Below, in pieces: positions 35,801 through 45,719 of a stretch of DNA of 64,000 nucleotides. The first letter of the stretch is position 1. Every line of letters begins with the position of its first letter. This DNA comes from Ceriagrion tenellum (taxonomy: Eukaryota; Arthropoda; Insecta; Odonata; Coenagrionidae): assembly GCA_963169105.1 (NCBI GenBank), contig OY720643.1:21424373-21488372 (forward strand), written 5' to 3'. The notes beneath the pieces are model-generated. The model made no database searches. It saw nothing but the letters and a program-made list of their open reading frames with translations, and was not told the origin of the DNA. The position numbers and the translations under genes were made by a program.

Positions 35801-36360
35801 TATAATGGAAAGGCTTGCTTTCCCTCTTCTTCTATTTCAAAATGATTCGCTTACCTCTGAAAGTAACATCAAATAGCATGAGTAATTTTTTTTGAAAACT
35901 TGCTGACTTTGCATAGGATTGCCAAGTATCTGGCTAGCGTTAGAAAGGAGTGAACTATCAACTTTTAATAGGGTAGACGGTTACCGACTAAGCAGTATTT
36001 GTGAATGATATCTTTCCACAAATATGTTGGTGACCAACCTTTCAACTTATATTTGCGTTTCTTTTTTAAATTTTTATCGACAATGGTCAGTCTTGTAGGG
36101 GGAAGATTACACAAACACAAACTGACTTCTTCAGTCTCCCGACGACGTTCTAAGTAGGAAGAACGAAACTTTGAATAAACAAAAAAATAATGTCTCCATC
36201 ATAAAACCCGGAATTGGTTTACAGAGGAGTAAAAAGTACTTGAAATGACTAGATTGAGCCATCGTGGTTTCGTGTCTTTGACATGTTGAAAACATTGAGC
36301 TATCGCAAAAGTATAAAGGATTTCAAGACCGTGAAGTGCGCAATAATTACACGTCTCGGA
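32855..36360. other. AT-rich intergenic stretch
   Basis: Short frames only. A 13-base palindrome GTTGGTGACCAAC lies at 36026-36038, and CTCGAGTAT is repeated near 34626 and 34654. No gene, transposon or RNA gene is recognised. Confidence 0.4.
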
Positions 36361-36910
36361 TGGATAAAGAAAAACTGGTCACGAAAATTGGAAATATAAT
36401 TTTCCTACGTCATTTCGGTCCGATGGTTTCCGTTGATCGGACCATAAATCAGAGCATTGGAGCGTGGAAATAACAGCTGACCTTGGGCGTACTACATTCC
36501 AACTTTCCTCGTTCGTTGAGCGTGCATCACCGCCGGAGATAAAAAATAATAAATGTTCAAAAAGGGATAAAATGATTGTCGTAAAAACACTCAGATGCCA
36601 AAGTTGTTTTCCCCGTGGGCAATAATTTCAGCGCGACGCATTTCCGACGGCAGACGTTGATGTTTTTATTTTTTTTGTTATGTCATTAATGGCAACGGTA
36701 ATCAATTCATTTACAGGGAAATGATTGCTCGAACACATTTCGTATGCGGATAGTCGTGTCTGTTATATACGGCAGATACGCCGTTAATAAGCGCGTGTGA
36801 AGAAGTGACGCGTGAAATAGACAATTCAAAACAACCAGTGCACATTCACTGCTGACATTCACGCGCTCATTAATTACTGTACAAGGACGATGACAAGGAT
36901 GTTGCTAGAG
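36361..36910. promoter_or_regulatory. Candidate cis-regulatory stretch with homeodomain-type sites
   Basis: Contains TACGTCA (CRE-like), a perfect 8-base inverted pair GGTCCGAT/ATCGGACC (36417-36443) followed by CCATAAATCA (Cdx/Hox-like), GTCATTAATGGC (36682-36693), TAATCAATTCA, and GCTCATTAATTACTG (36864-36879). Clustered TAAT-core sites in unique-looking DNA are common in developmental enhancers. This is inference only; no conservation data are available here. Confidence 0.2.
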
Positions 36911-39540
36911 TATTCTAACCAAGAACTTTTGTCTTAATGGTGTCAGTGACAATTGTTTATTGCGGAGATTTAGTATGTAAACGGGGTAGAAAATCAGGTA
37001 GAAGATTAATTTCGAGTTATTGGAAAATCTTAGAAATAAAAAGGTACCTAGCATTATGGTATCGGATGTTATTTAGCTTTGTTTTGACTCGTAGAAAAGA
37101 AGAATAATATTTTCCATTTCACACATCACGCTTAAGTTAATCTTTGAAAGCCATTATTAAAAACTATTAGGAATTTATTATCAGACAAACTGTTTATAAT
37201 TGCTTTACGTGAAAGAATGTCAGAATGGACTGCCGTATTTTAATAGTTTCATTTCCATCAAATCCCCAGTATATACAACAATAGTATTGCGATTTTAGAG
37301 TTCAGACTATTTATCTCTTTAAATAGAGGGGAGAAGATTAGAGCAACTGATGCATAAGTAAAGACTCCTCTGCTTTAACTTGGTGGTAGTTATTTCAGTA
37401 TTTCTGAAAATCCTTGGATTGGAATTTTTATAAATTATAATCACTATTTATATATTAAAATGCTTAATAATTAAGTAATAATTTAATAGGTGAAAATATA
37501 AAAAATTGTGAAACTCAAGTCTTATGGCTTTATGACTTTTGTCAGAAGTATGAGTCTTAACAATTCATTACGCTTGTTGTTCATCTTAGTAATAAAATAT
37601 ATTATCGCAAAAAATGTGCAAAATGACGGATAGGTACTCCAATTTATCTGGAATTGACTGCAATAAAATTATATGAAACGTGAATATTTTTTTTTATTCA
37701 TGATAAAAACAAATGCATTAAGCGGCCTCGTAACTCAGTTTAGGAGTCAAATTCAGCTGCCTGGTTATTATATCTATGTATTGGTAAAATATAAAAAAAT
37801 CGGAAATAGCCGAAGGTAAAATCCAATATCACATTTCAGATTCCGTGGTGATAAAAATCATACTCTAATAACACGCATAACTTGGCCTGAGGCATTTAAA
37901 TTATTTAATATAGGGAGGGAATATACGTTAAATGCTTCCTTTGCGGTGCTACAAATCCGTTATCGAGCGAAATATATTTTTTTCAGAAAAACATGTTGAT
38001 GCGTCAACAGGATGAGGAAATGGTAATTGGCCATCATCAAAAAATGTTTAGAAGTCCATTTAATCAAGAATGTTTATTTGTGCCTTCGGCGAAAAGAAAG
38101 AGGAAATTGCCCCTGCGTCTCTTGTGACGCACATGCGATCTCTGGAGATTTTTTTATAGCTGCAGGAGGATTGACATCAAATTAATGCCCAGCAATTACG
38201 CTGTCCGTATTTTCTAAGATACATCACTTACTGGGAAACTATAGCGTGCTCATCCACGGACCTCTGTTTTTATTCACGCAATGCCTATTACGTCCTCGGC
38301 TTATAATGTTACGTTTTTTTCTTAGGTGTTCCAGCTAAAACAAAACAAAAGAATGACAGGAAAAATTCTGTCAGTTTTGTTCCTTTGAAGAAGATATACT
38401 TTTGAGACTGCAAGTATGGTTGAACATTTCTCGGAAATAAAGAAGTGTGACCTGCTGACGTGACACGACGGAACTTATAAGTAAAATGCCTTGAAGTGAC
38501 ATTCATAGTGCATAGTGGTGTCAAGGTATGTTTTCAACCATGATGTTGAGATATTGTGCCAAATAATCCAACTATGGATTTGTATACTCCGCTTATTGAA
38601 ATTCTTATGACAAAACGTACGACTTCGCCAGGCAATACTTAACGATATAATTGTGCCTGAAAATAGTTAGTGTTTAACTTAAATTAATGAAGATACTAAA
38701 AATTAGCTCAGATGACTGTTTTGTGAAAACAAATGCGCAAATGACACCTGAAGCCTGAAAAAAAAACAAAATCAACTGTCGATTAATGACGATACTTTAC
38801 ATAGATTTTGCCCATTGAATTGATTTTTTCAGTCGCAGCACTCAGAAAGGCATTCTGTGTAAGTTATTGCATTTATGCATTCAATTCGAAAATAATATGT
38901 ATTTATGGAAAGATGTAGGTCATATTCTTTTTTATACCTTATTTGAACATGTATGTGATCTATTATAGGAGGATAGACAATGTATCAGCTCACTTACTTG
39001 AAAATTCTAAGCCATCAAGTTCTGTTAAAGATAGTTACTTTGAGAACATTATCAAATGAATTGAGTGGGAGAATGTGAAAAGCATAAATTTTCAATCTTA
39101 TTACTACGATCGTACCCTCTAATATTGCAGTCAAGAATAAAAATAGGCAACTCTTTCACGCATAAAGTGGTAAGGAAGCTTCAAATGAGATGTCATGGAT
39201 AAAGAACAGTTTTTTTCTTGCTTTCTGTGACATCCCTATGTTTTGAAAAACAACGATAAGCAATTCGCATAATTTTGGTAAGATTACGCATCAAGTCAGC
39301 ATCGGTGACGCAATAATGTAAGCTGTCGCAAAAGCAGTGGAATTCAAGTGTAATATTGGCTTATTTTCAGAGCGAAAAGAGCGTACGTCGCCACCTGAAT
39401 TGAAGTTGGAAAATTTGTGGCCGGATTATGTTGCGGTCGTGTAATTTTACCCTGAGTACCGAGGGCTTGGGATTCTGACTCGACGAGTATAGCTGGAAAA
39501 AAAACCGATTATTCCCTTTTGTGCTTCATGCTCAGGGTGT
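36911..39540. other. AT-rich DNA, no gene recognised
   Basis: 38000-38260 is more complex in sequence, with TGTTTATTTG (forkhead-like) and TGACATCAAATTAATG. The rest is plain AT-rich DNA with only short frames (for example 71 codons at 38309-38524, minus). Confidence 0.35.
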
Positions 39541-40200
39541 TAGAAAAGTTTGGAGCCCCGGCTTTGGAAATTCTTTTTTCCACGTCTCATCATCCGCCAC
39601 TCACATGTCTCGTCCGTAAAGGCGGTGGCTGCAACAACACTTGCCATCCTTCCGCAGAAGGCCTGCTGGCACTCCGTCGCCGCACCGATTGTGCCCGCTG
39701 TCCGTTACCCAAGGGTCGGCCAGTTTGAAATGACTTCCAATGACGGGTCCCCCACCCCCATTCCCCAGCCCCCACCCTTGCCATCCGCCCCCAGCCGTTC
39801 CCCGACTCCCCCCCCCGTACTGCTTCCCTTCAAGCTTGTCTCCCGCAGTTCTTCCAGCCACCCTCATCCGACTGACCGCTTTTTGAAGTCACATGACGGC
39901 GCAAATTTGATATTTTGGGCGCTCACGGCCTCCTCCTTTGAAATCAACCGAGTTCACACCAACTATTTGACTGGTGTTGCGGCACTTCAAAGGAGACCGG
40001 CAGAAAAAATTAAACGATCAAGGTCCTGGCCTGCTTTCTTATTTTTTATTCGATTTCACATTTTGCCAATAACTTCCAAGGACCGTACTGTAAGTTTCCC
40101 CTTTTTTATCTTCAATAAAATTAGTATCGTCGGAGCCTTCTGGCTATTCTATATTTTCTCCACTTATCACTTACCTCGATTAGCTAATACCACTTAAACC
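39541..40200. other. GC-rich island with a 215-codon frame and a hairpin
   Basis: The plus frame 39550-40197 encodes a protein with a P/S-rich middle and no recognisable domain. Minus frames of 64 and 88 codons overlap it. A hairpin at 39933-39995 has a perfect 10-bp outer stem (CTCCTTTGAA/TTCAAAGGAG) and an inner ACACCA/TGGTGT stem. I do not call a coding gene, but the hairpin would disrupt few alternatives if the region is non-coding. Confidence 0.35.
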
Positions 40201-42542
40201 CTCATGTATTGTGTTAAAAACTATTTGGGAGATTTGGATGGGATTAAGGCCAAATATTTTGAGTCCGTGATTAAGACTTAGACTCATGCATAAAGAATAA
40301 TTCAATGATAGAGTGTTCGCAGTCCACTTTTTATCATATCTATGGGATTGCGATAGTCATATAATTTATCTCTCTCAAAAACAACTGCTCTACGGCAATA
40401 AAACACGTAATATTAAACGTCTTTTCTTAAAATTCAGTTCAATGAACATTCCCCTTTTTAATATTAAGCCGTCCGTAATGAAGTGTGACTATTGGTACGC
40501 TATGATCGTGCATAATGAATGTCTCATATTAATCTCTAATCATAAAATTATGCCCATTGAAAAAATAATTATTCCCTGCCAATATAATTTATTTTTCTAT
40601 TGGTGTCAACTTGGAACGTAAACCATGGAATTATTTCATGTTTTCGACTTTGTTTTGAATTGGCTACGGACCCAAACTTTCATCGGCAGTCGTACATATT
40701 CTAAAATCTACTGTTTCACAGACTTATGATAACATCCACCCATATGTGATTGAAAGTGATAAAGCAGTACAATTATTTTTATGGAATACCATAAACGTGC
40801 ATTCAACTTTATGGACGGATAAGGTGATCTTATTTTACCAAAATTGTAATACTTTTAACTTTAATATTTCCTGTAGCCTTGATATTATATCAATTTTTTA
40901 TGATACAACAATTAAAAAATATAAATCAATATGAACTTATTCTTCCCCAGCAAATTACAAGGGTAAATTGGTATGTATAGAATCGATGACCCGGTGTATA
41001 ATCCGAGAAGAATCCACTGCTGTACATCGATGTTAGAGAAATGCCTATTATTTATACAATATTGTCTATGTAACCATATTGCATTGTCATGTGTTTTTCC
41101 TCTATTTATTTGATCAATATAGTCATTCCGAATCCCTGTGAGCTGATTGGCAAGTTCACTGTTTCAAAAAATTATTGTTTAATAATTTAAATTCAGCCTT
41201 TTTTTAAAAATCGATTTTGTTATTTTGCATTTTATATGTAAGTAATTGCCTGTGCAAAGACTACAAGAGCATTTAAAATTAATAATAATAGAAAATTTCG
41301 TTTACTTAAGAATCAGTTTTTTAATATGTATAAATATTTCCTTATTCTTGATCGGACTTTACATATTTAGCCTCCCTAAAATTTTCTGATGAAATATTTT
41401 TTTTAATCACGTGGTTAATTCACTTCAATTTTCGTCGGCTTTTTACTGACATTATATCCGAGGAATTGAAGACTGCAAGTCATACAATGGAATAAGCATA
41501 TTAGCGCCGCGTACTGCGCATGCTCTGGACTTAGCGGGCACTGAATAAGTATTGGTTGGATTGAACGAACTTTTAAAACAGCGGTTGACATTGTACAATT
41601 TCAAGCAATTATTACCAATACTATTAATGCTAAAGCTGTGGAATTGCCGTTATATTTTAATTTCACGCTGACATAAAATATACATCCACATACCTTAAGC
41701 CTCATCACGAACTTTTAGGAACTCTAACTGGACGAGAAATAAACTACATGAAGGTTTTTAACATACTTTATTTGTAACCTTTATTCGTTCTTTGCATTTT
41801 ACACACTTTTTTCCCCTTCCATTTGCGGTGATGGGAGGAGTCTTCATTAAGGAAAGTTAATTTTAGGTCAACGACAATTGGGAAGCTAGCTGTCATCATC
41901 AACTCAGAAAGGTCGGCGCGGTGGAATGGCTTGTTTTTAAGGTAAATTGATGTGGTTTTGGGGGGTTTGGGTTTGGATGAGGTATAAACACAATGCGATG
42001 GTGTATCTTAGGCTAGATAGGAGGAGTCGATGGTCAAATTTCGATTCATTTACCAAGTGTAGCATAGAAAGTACGAATTTATTGATTAATTCATAGGAAT
42101 TCCGCAAAACTGAGCCCGAAACCCACGATTTTGACGTGAGGTTGGCTCATGATCCACAAGCATGTAATTTGGCGAGGGAAAAATGAGAGGAGTAACTGTC
42201 GCTCCTGTAACTGGACTGTACTAACGGAGTAACTGCTACGCGTAATGGAGAACTGGTATGGATTCACCTGCGAAATCGTTAGGGCACCCACGATATTAGG
42301 TTACGGGTATGGAAAAATTCGGGAATGACATAAAAAAATAGCTAATTACCAGAAATAGCCGGATTTTTATAGAATAATTATAACTTTTAAATCACCATAT
42401 AGATTTTCACATATGAATATGTTATTTACTTGTTAGATTTAGTAACTTGCATCCAGTCACATATTTATCAGTTGTTTAATTAATTGTTATTGCTGGATTT
42501 CCCTTATAAATGTCCTTCCTGAATTCATTCCCATCACCTCAA
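40201..42542. other. AT-rich DNA, nothing recognised
   Basis: Short frames (62-102 codons) only, with products typical of T-rich sequence. No repeat family of the window is present. Confidence 0.4.
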
Positions 42543-42633
42543 GGTAGACCTGTGAGCCGCCGCGCCGCGCCGCCGACCCATTTCCATTCGGCGTCCACCG
42601 CCGATAGTTTTTCCATCGGCGCACAGGTCTACC
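42543..42633. mobile_element. Tiny GC-rich TIR element (91 bp) with TCAA duplication
   Basis: Perfect 12-base terminal inverted repeats GGTAGACCTGTG / CACAGGTCTACC at 42543-42554 and 42622-42633, flanked on both sides by TCAA (42539-42542 and 42634-42637). The interior is extremely CG-rich on the left (GCCGCCGCGCCGCGCCGCCG) and has a GCCGAT/ATCGGC hairpin on the right. The size suggests a MITE or a recently inserted foldback. I cannot name the superfamily. Confidence 0.7.
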
Positions 42634-42790
42634 TCAAGTCCACTGAATCCGTATTCTAATGGCATGGCAGAAGAGGCTGTGTCAGTTATAAAGAAAACAA
42701 TAAAAAAGCTTATGATGGTGCTGATGTTTAAACCTCCCTGGTGGGGTACTGGAATACTCCCGTTACGAAGGCCTCTGCGGTTTTCTGGTT
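42634..42790. other. Spacer between two MITEs
   Basis: Nothing recognised. Confidence 0.4.
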
Positions 42791-42973
42791 AATTAGAATT
42801 TTTTCGGTCCTCCCCGCGTCGTAGCATTATCGTGGACGACCGTTTCGTCGGTATTCAAGTCGTCATCATCAGGTCAGTTCAGGCCTTCTGACATAATGAA
42901 GCTGATTGGAATTCCGGCGGATCGGTCACCCATTATAATGCCGCAATACGGGGAGGACCCGAAAAATTATAAT
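42791..42973. mobile_element. Palindromic MITE with a hammerhead-like core
   Basis: Left end AATTAGAATTTTTTCGGTCC then TCCCCGCGTCGTAGCATTAT; the right end reverse-complements to AATTATAATTTTTCGGGTCC then TCCCCGTATTGCGGCATTAT. About 40 bases of arm match well. On the minus strand (42835-42872) it carries CTGATGA, TGACGACTTGAATACCGAC and GAAACGGTCGTCC: the same CTGATGA-TG...GAAAC order as the other palindromic elements. Confidence 0.75.
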
Positions 42974-43502
42974 TTTCAGGACGACTACTAATGAAAATGC
43001 AAACTTGTCCCCTTCTCATTTTATGATGGGCAGGAGAAGAAAACTACACTACCATAATCAAGAAGTCTTTTGTACCTTTCTTAAACCATCTCTTCTGAGA
43101 CAAAGAGGAAAAGGTTTTAATGCAGAAAACTCAGTTTAATAGCAGTGTTAAAAATCTTAAGCCACTAAAAGAGAAGGATTACGTATAGCTACAGAAAGGA
43201 ATGATTTAGAAAACACAAAATGTTGTCGGAAAATATGAGTCACTAAGATCCTACTGGGTTACAGACTCCCAAGGAAAATAACTTAGACGAAACAGGTGAT
43301 TCCTTAGGAATTCTAATTGTCGCGCTTGGTGAACCTTCTTTAATTTTTGTACTCTTTTTCCGTTCTGTATGACTTTATTTAATTTCTGCTATGCACGTTA
43401 TTTATTCTTCATATTCTTATTGTTAATCATAATTGTGCTGTGTTAGTTTCCTTCATATAACGTGCTTGCTATGATTGCGAAAAGGATGTTGCATATTACA
43501 TC
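42974..43502. other. AT-rich DNA, nothing recognised
   Basis: No frame, repeat edge or RNA gene seen. Confidence 0.4.
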
Positions 43503-43740
43503 AGCATCTACATGCTACCCTGCGAGCCGCCGGATTTGCGTGTGGCATGTCGTGTTAGGACACCAGTCGTGTTAAGATGTAAGGTTTCGGGAGGTGAAAT
43601 GGTGATGTGTGTTATAGGAGTGTATTTAATGAAGCTCAGTTTTTATTGTGGTCACTTATTTCCCGCAGAAAGAGTGGTTTAATGTGCCCATCCGTTTGGC
43701 AATGTATCTCTCAATCTCTCAAGTACCTCTTAATATGATA
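43503..43740 (-). mobile_element. CR1/Jockey-like LINE 3' UTR, copy E
   Basis: Begins with the terminal block (plus-strand reading 'catctacatgctaccctgcg') and continues with 'gttaggacaccagtcgtg', 'ggagtgtatttaatg' and 'cccatccgtttggcaatgt'. It is colinear with copies A, B and D and has no reverse transcriptase coding left. Confidence 0.85.
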
Positions 43741-44459
43741 TTAGTATGTTATTGACTAATTAGCCTTAGTAACCTGCATAAGGAAAATTTTATGAGTTGT
43801 TAAATGAATTGTTATTACTGGATTTCATTAATAAATGTCTTACCTGAATGTTGATGAATTTTGCAATAAGGACGTTACCTAGGTGATATTGACTCATTTA
43901 CGCCCTTTGTTTACATGTATTCAGGTTGAGTGTTAATTCTCAACGCGCAGTCGCTTACCGATCGGTGCCATTGAGCGTCAGGAGGAGGGAGTGAAAAACC
44001 ACGCCGGATGTTCTATGGATGACAAGGAGAAAAAGGTTTCGACGTTGGTGGACGATTTGACATGAGTGATGGGAATGAGAAAGAAAATGTCTTTTTTGTG
44101 CTCAGTGAAGTTGATTCGTTATGTCCATGATGATGAATGAGGTCATTTACGAAAACGTCACCGATAGTGACGTCACGGTTCATTGAAAGTAGAGATGGCG
44201 AGGGTGATGCATTGGAGGTTTATGACTTTTTTCCCTCGAGTTCAAGAATCTAACTTCAGGAGCTGCCCTTCACATTAATGCTTCACCACTGCCACCTTAG
44301 AGTGATTTATAGGTTACAGTCACTCCTCTGGCTTATCTGTTTTTGATTCGAAAACAATATCCATTAATTTTTTTCTCACAATATGAAAGTAATACTTTAT
44401 AAACTCTGTATTAGAAAATGAACAAATTAATTGAATTCTTTTTTTGAAATTCTCTTATC
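43741..44459. other. No feature recognised
   Basis: Mixed-composition DNA without frames or repeats I can assign. Confidence 0.4.
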
Positions 44460-44565
44460 ACAGTTCAGCCAAAATATTCACACATCGCAGGTGAAATATG
44501 TTGATATTTCCCCGAGAAGAATTTAGTCTGGACCAGGAAACGAACCACAAACATTTGGTATGCCG
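44460..44565 (-). mobile_element. tRNA-derived SINE (family S3), left member of head-to-head pair
   Basis: The minus strand reads TTTGTGGTTCGTTTCCTGGTC (B-box region), then AAATTCTTCTCGGGGAAATA and a body ending near 44460. The A-box part of the tRNA-like head is lost or merged at the junction with the right copy. Confidence 0.65.
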
Positions 44566-44574
44566 TACTAAATA

Positions 44575-44700
44575 TTGTAGCCTGGATAGCGTAGTGGTCT
44601 GCAGATTGGATTGGCAGACCAAAGGTCTGTGGTTCAATTCCTGGTCCGAGCCGAATTTTTCTTGAGGAAATTTCACAATTCAGCGGCTATACGAACGGGT
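44575..44700 (+). mobile_element. tRNA-derived SINE (family S3), right member of head-to-head pair
   Basis: GCCTGGATAGCGTAGTGGTC (A box) is followed about 35 bases later by TGTGGTTCAATTCCTGGTCC (B box) and a body 'gccgaatttttcttgagg' similar to the left copy in inverse orientation. The head length is tRNA-like but the acceptor arm does not pair, so it is a SINE rather than a tRNA gene. The minus frame 44458-44676 spans both copies and is an artefact. Confidence 0.75.
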
Positions 44701-45149
44701 GATGAGTCATTTAGATGTTCATTTTTTGGGTTCGATTGCTCTTTGGATCTGTATGTGGTAGGTACAACGCGCAAGAATTCCTGAGAAAGGTAGCAATCCC
44801 TGAAAGTTTGAAGGAAGCTAAACGCAGTAGGATTGAGTACACTGTTTCCATTGCAAAATCACACTATTCGTAATAAAAATTTTAAAAGAATATTATCAAG
44901 GGCTAGTTACAGTATGTATGTTTAAACTGATGAGGGGATTCAATAACAAGCAAATGATAATTATTGCAATTGCCGCGGCAATAATTACACTCGGGCACGA
45001 AAAAACTATGGTTAAAATAAGCCTTTGATAACAATTTCTGTCTATATGATGTGCCAACGAGAGGAGCTTATCTGCTTTTGGAATGATTAGGCATTTTAAT
45101 CATAGTTTTATCTACTAAATACAATTTTTTAAATTGGTGGTCTCAGGCG
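44701..45149. other. AT-rich DNA, nothing recognised
   Basis: No gene or repeat seen. Confidence 0.4.
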
Positions 45150-45577
45150 TAACTTTATGGAATTTGCTAACATAATGATGACAACTCGTAACCTTATTCT
45201 CCACATGTTTTTATTCGAAATGTCCTGTGTTTCGACGTTCAATGTCATCTTCGGGTAAAGATTCACGCACAAACATCACTATCTGTACACACAATTTGGT
45301 AGGGGCGGGGAGGAGAGAAAGGTGGAGAGGGTGGGTGGTTGGCAGAGGGCCAGAGAGGTTTTGCAAGAAGGAGGAAAGGATTGAAGGAATTGAGGAAGAC
45401 CCTTAGAGTGCATTCACTTGGATGGTAAAGGAACGTTAGGAGGGGGTTGAACAATGACGAGCTAAAACACTCGAAGGTGAGACGGTGAACGTCGAAGCCG
45501 GGGTCATTTAAAATAAAAACATGTGGAAAAACAAGGTTATGGGTTATCATCACGATTTTTAAATTAACGTTGTAACT
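45150..45577. mobile_element. Foldback element (about 430 bp), hammerhead-like motif in both arms
   Basis: The left arm contains 'taatgatgacaactcg', TAACCTTATTC, TCCACATGTTTTTATT and TTCGACGTTCA. The right arm's reverse complement has the same blocks in the same order over about 95 bases. The left arm's minus strand (45226-45256) reads ccGAAGA-T-GAC-ATTGAAC-GTC-GAAAC. The right arm's plus strand has cGAAGGTGA-GACG-GTGAA-CGTC-GAAGCC. Both are variants of CTGANGA/stem/GAAAC. The 112-codon minus frame in the middle (45263-45601) has an L/F/P-rich product I do not recognise. Confidence 0.65.
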
Positions 45578-45578
45578 T

Positions 45579-45719
45579 TTACAGACCACATAATTATTCA
45601 CAATTCACTATGACCGGGGTTTTGATGTCTGAGCATCATAATCAGGTGCTTGATGATGCTTAGCTTTCGAAACCCGGATCTTGGTGAAATCTGAATTACA
45701 TTTACTGTGGCCTGTAAGA
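45579..45719. mobile_element. Palindromic MITE with a hammerhead-like core
   Basis: Ends ACAGACCACA (45581-45590) and TGTGGCCTGT (45706-45715) are near-perfect inverted repeats, and similarity continues inward to 'gaccggggttttga' and its counterpart. Near the centre the plus strand reads TTGATGA-TGCTTAGCTTTC-GAAACCCGGATC, and the minus strand a decayed CTGATTA...AAAACCCCGGTC. It lies directly beside the foldback element at 45150-45577. Confidence 0.6.

Noticed and set aside
36026..36038. 13-base palindrome GTTGGTGACCAAC as a nuclear-receptor element
   Set aside because: Half-sites do not match the ecdysone-type AGGTCA/TGACCT consensus well enough; could be chance.
39550..40197. 215-codon open frame
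   Set aside because: Low-complexity proline/serine middle, overlapping opposite-strand frames and no recognisable domain.
44575..44650. Possible tRNA gene
   Set aside because: A and B boxes are present but the acceptor arm does not close, and the body continues as a SINE.
45263..45601. 112-codon minus frame inside the foldback element
   Set aside because: L/F/P-rich product in a purine-rich spacer with no motif; likely chance.
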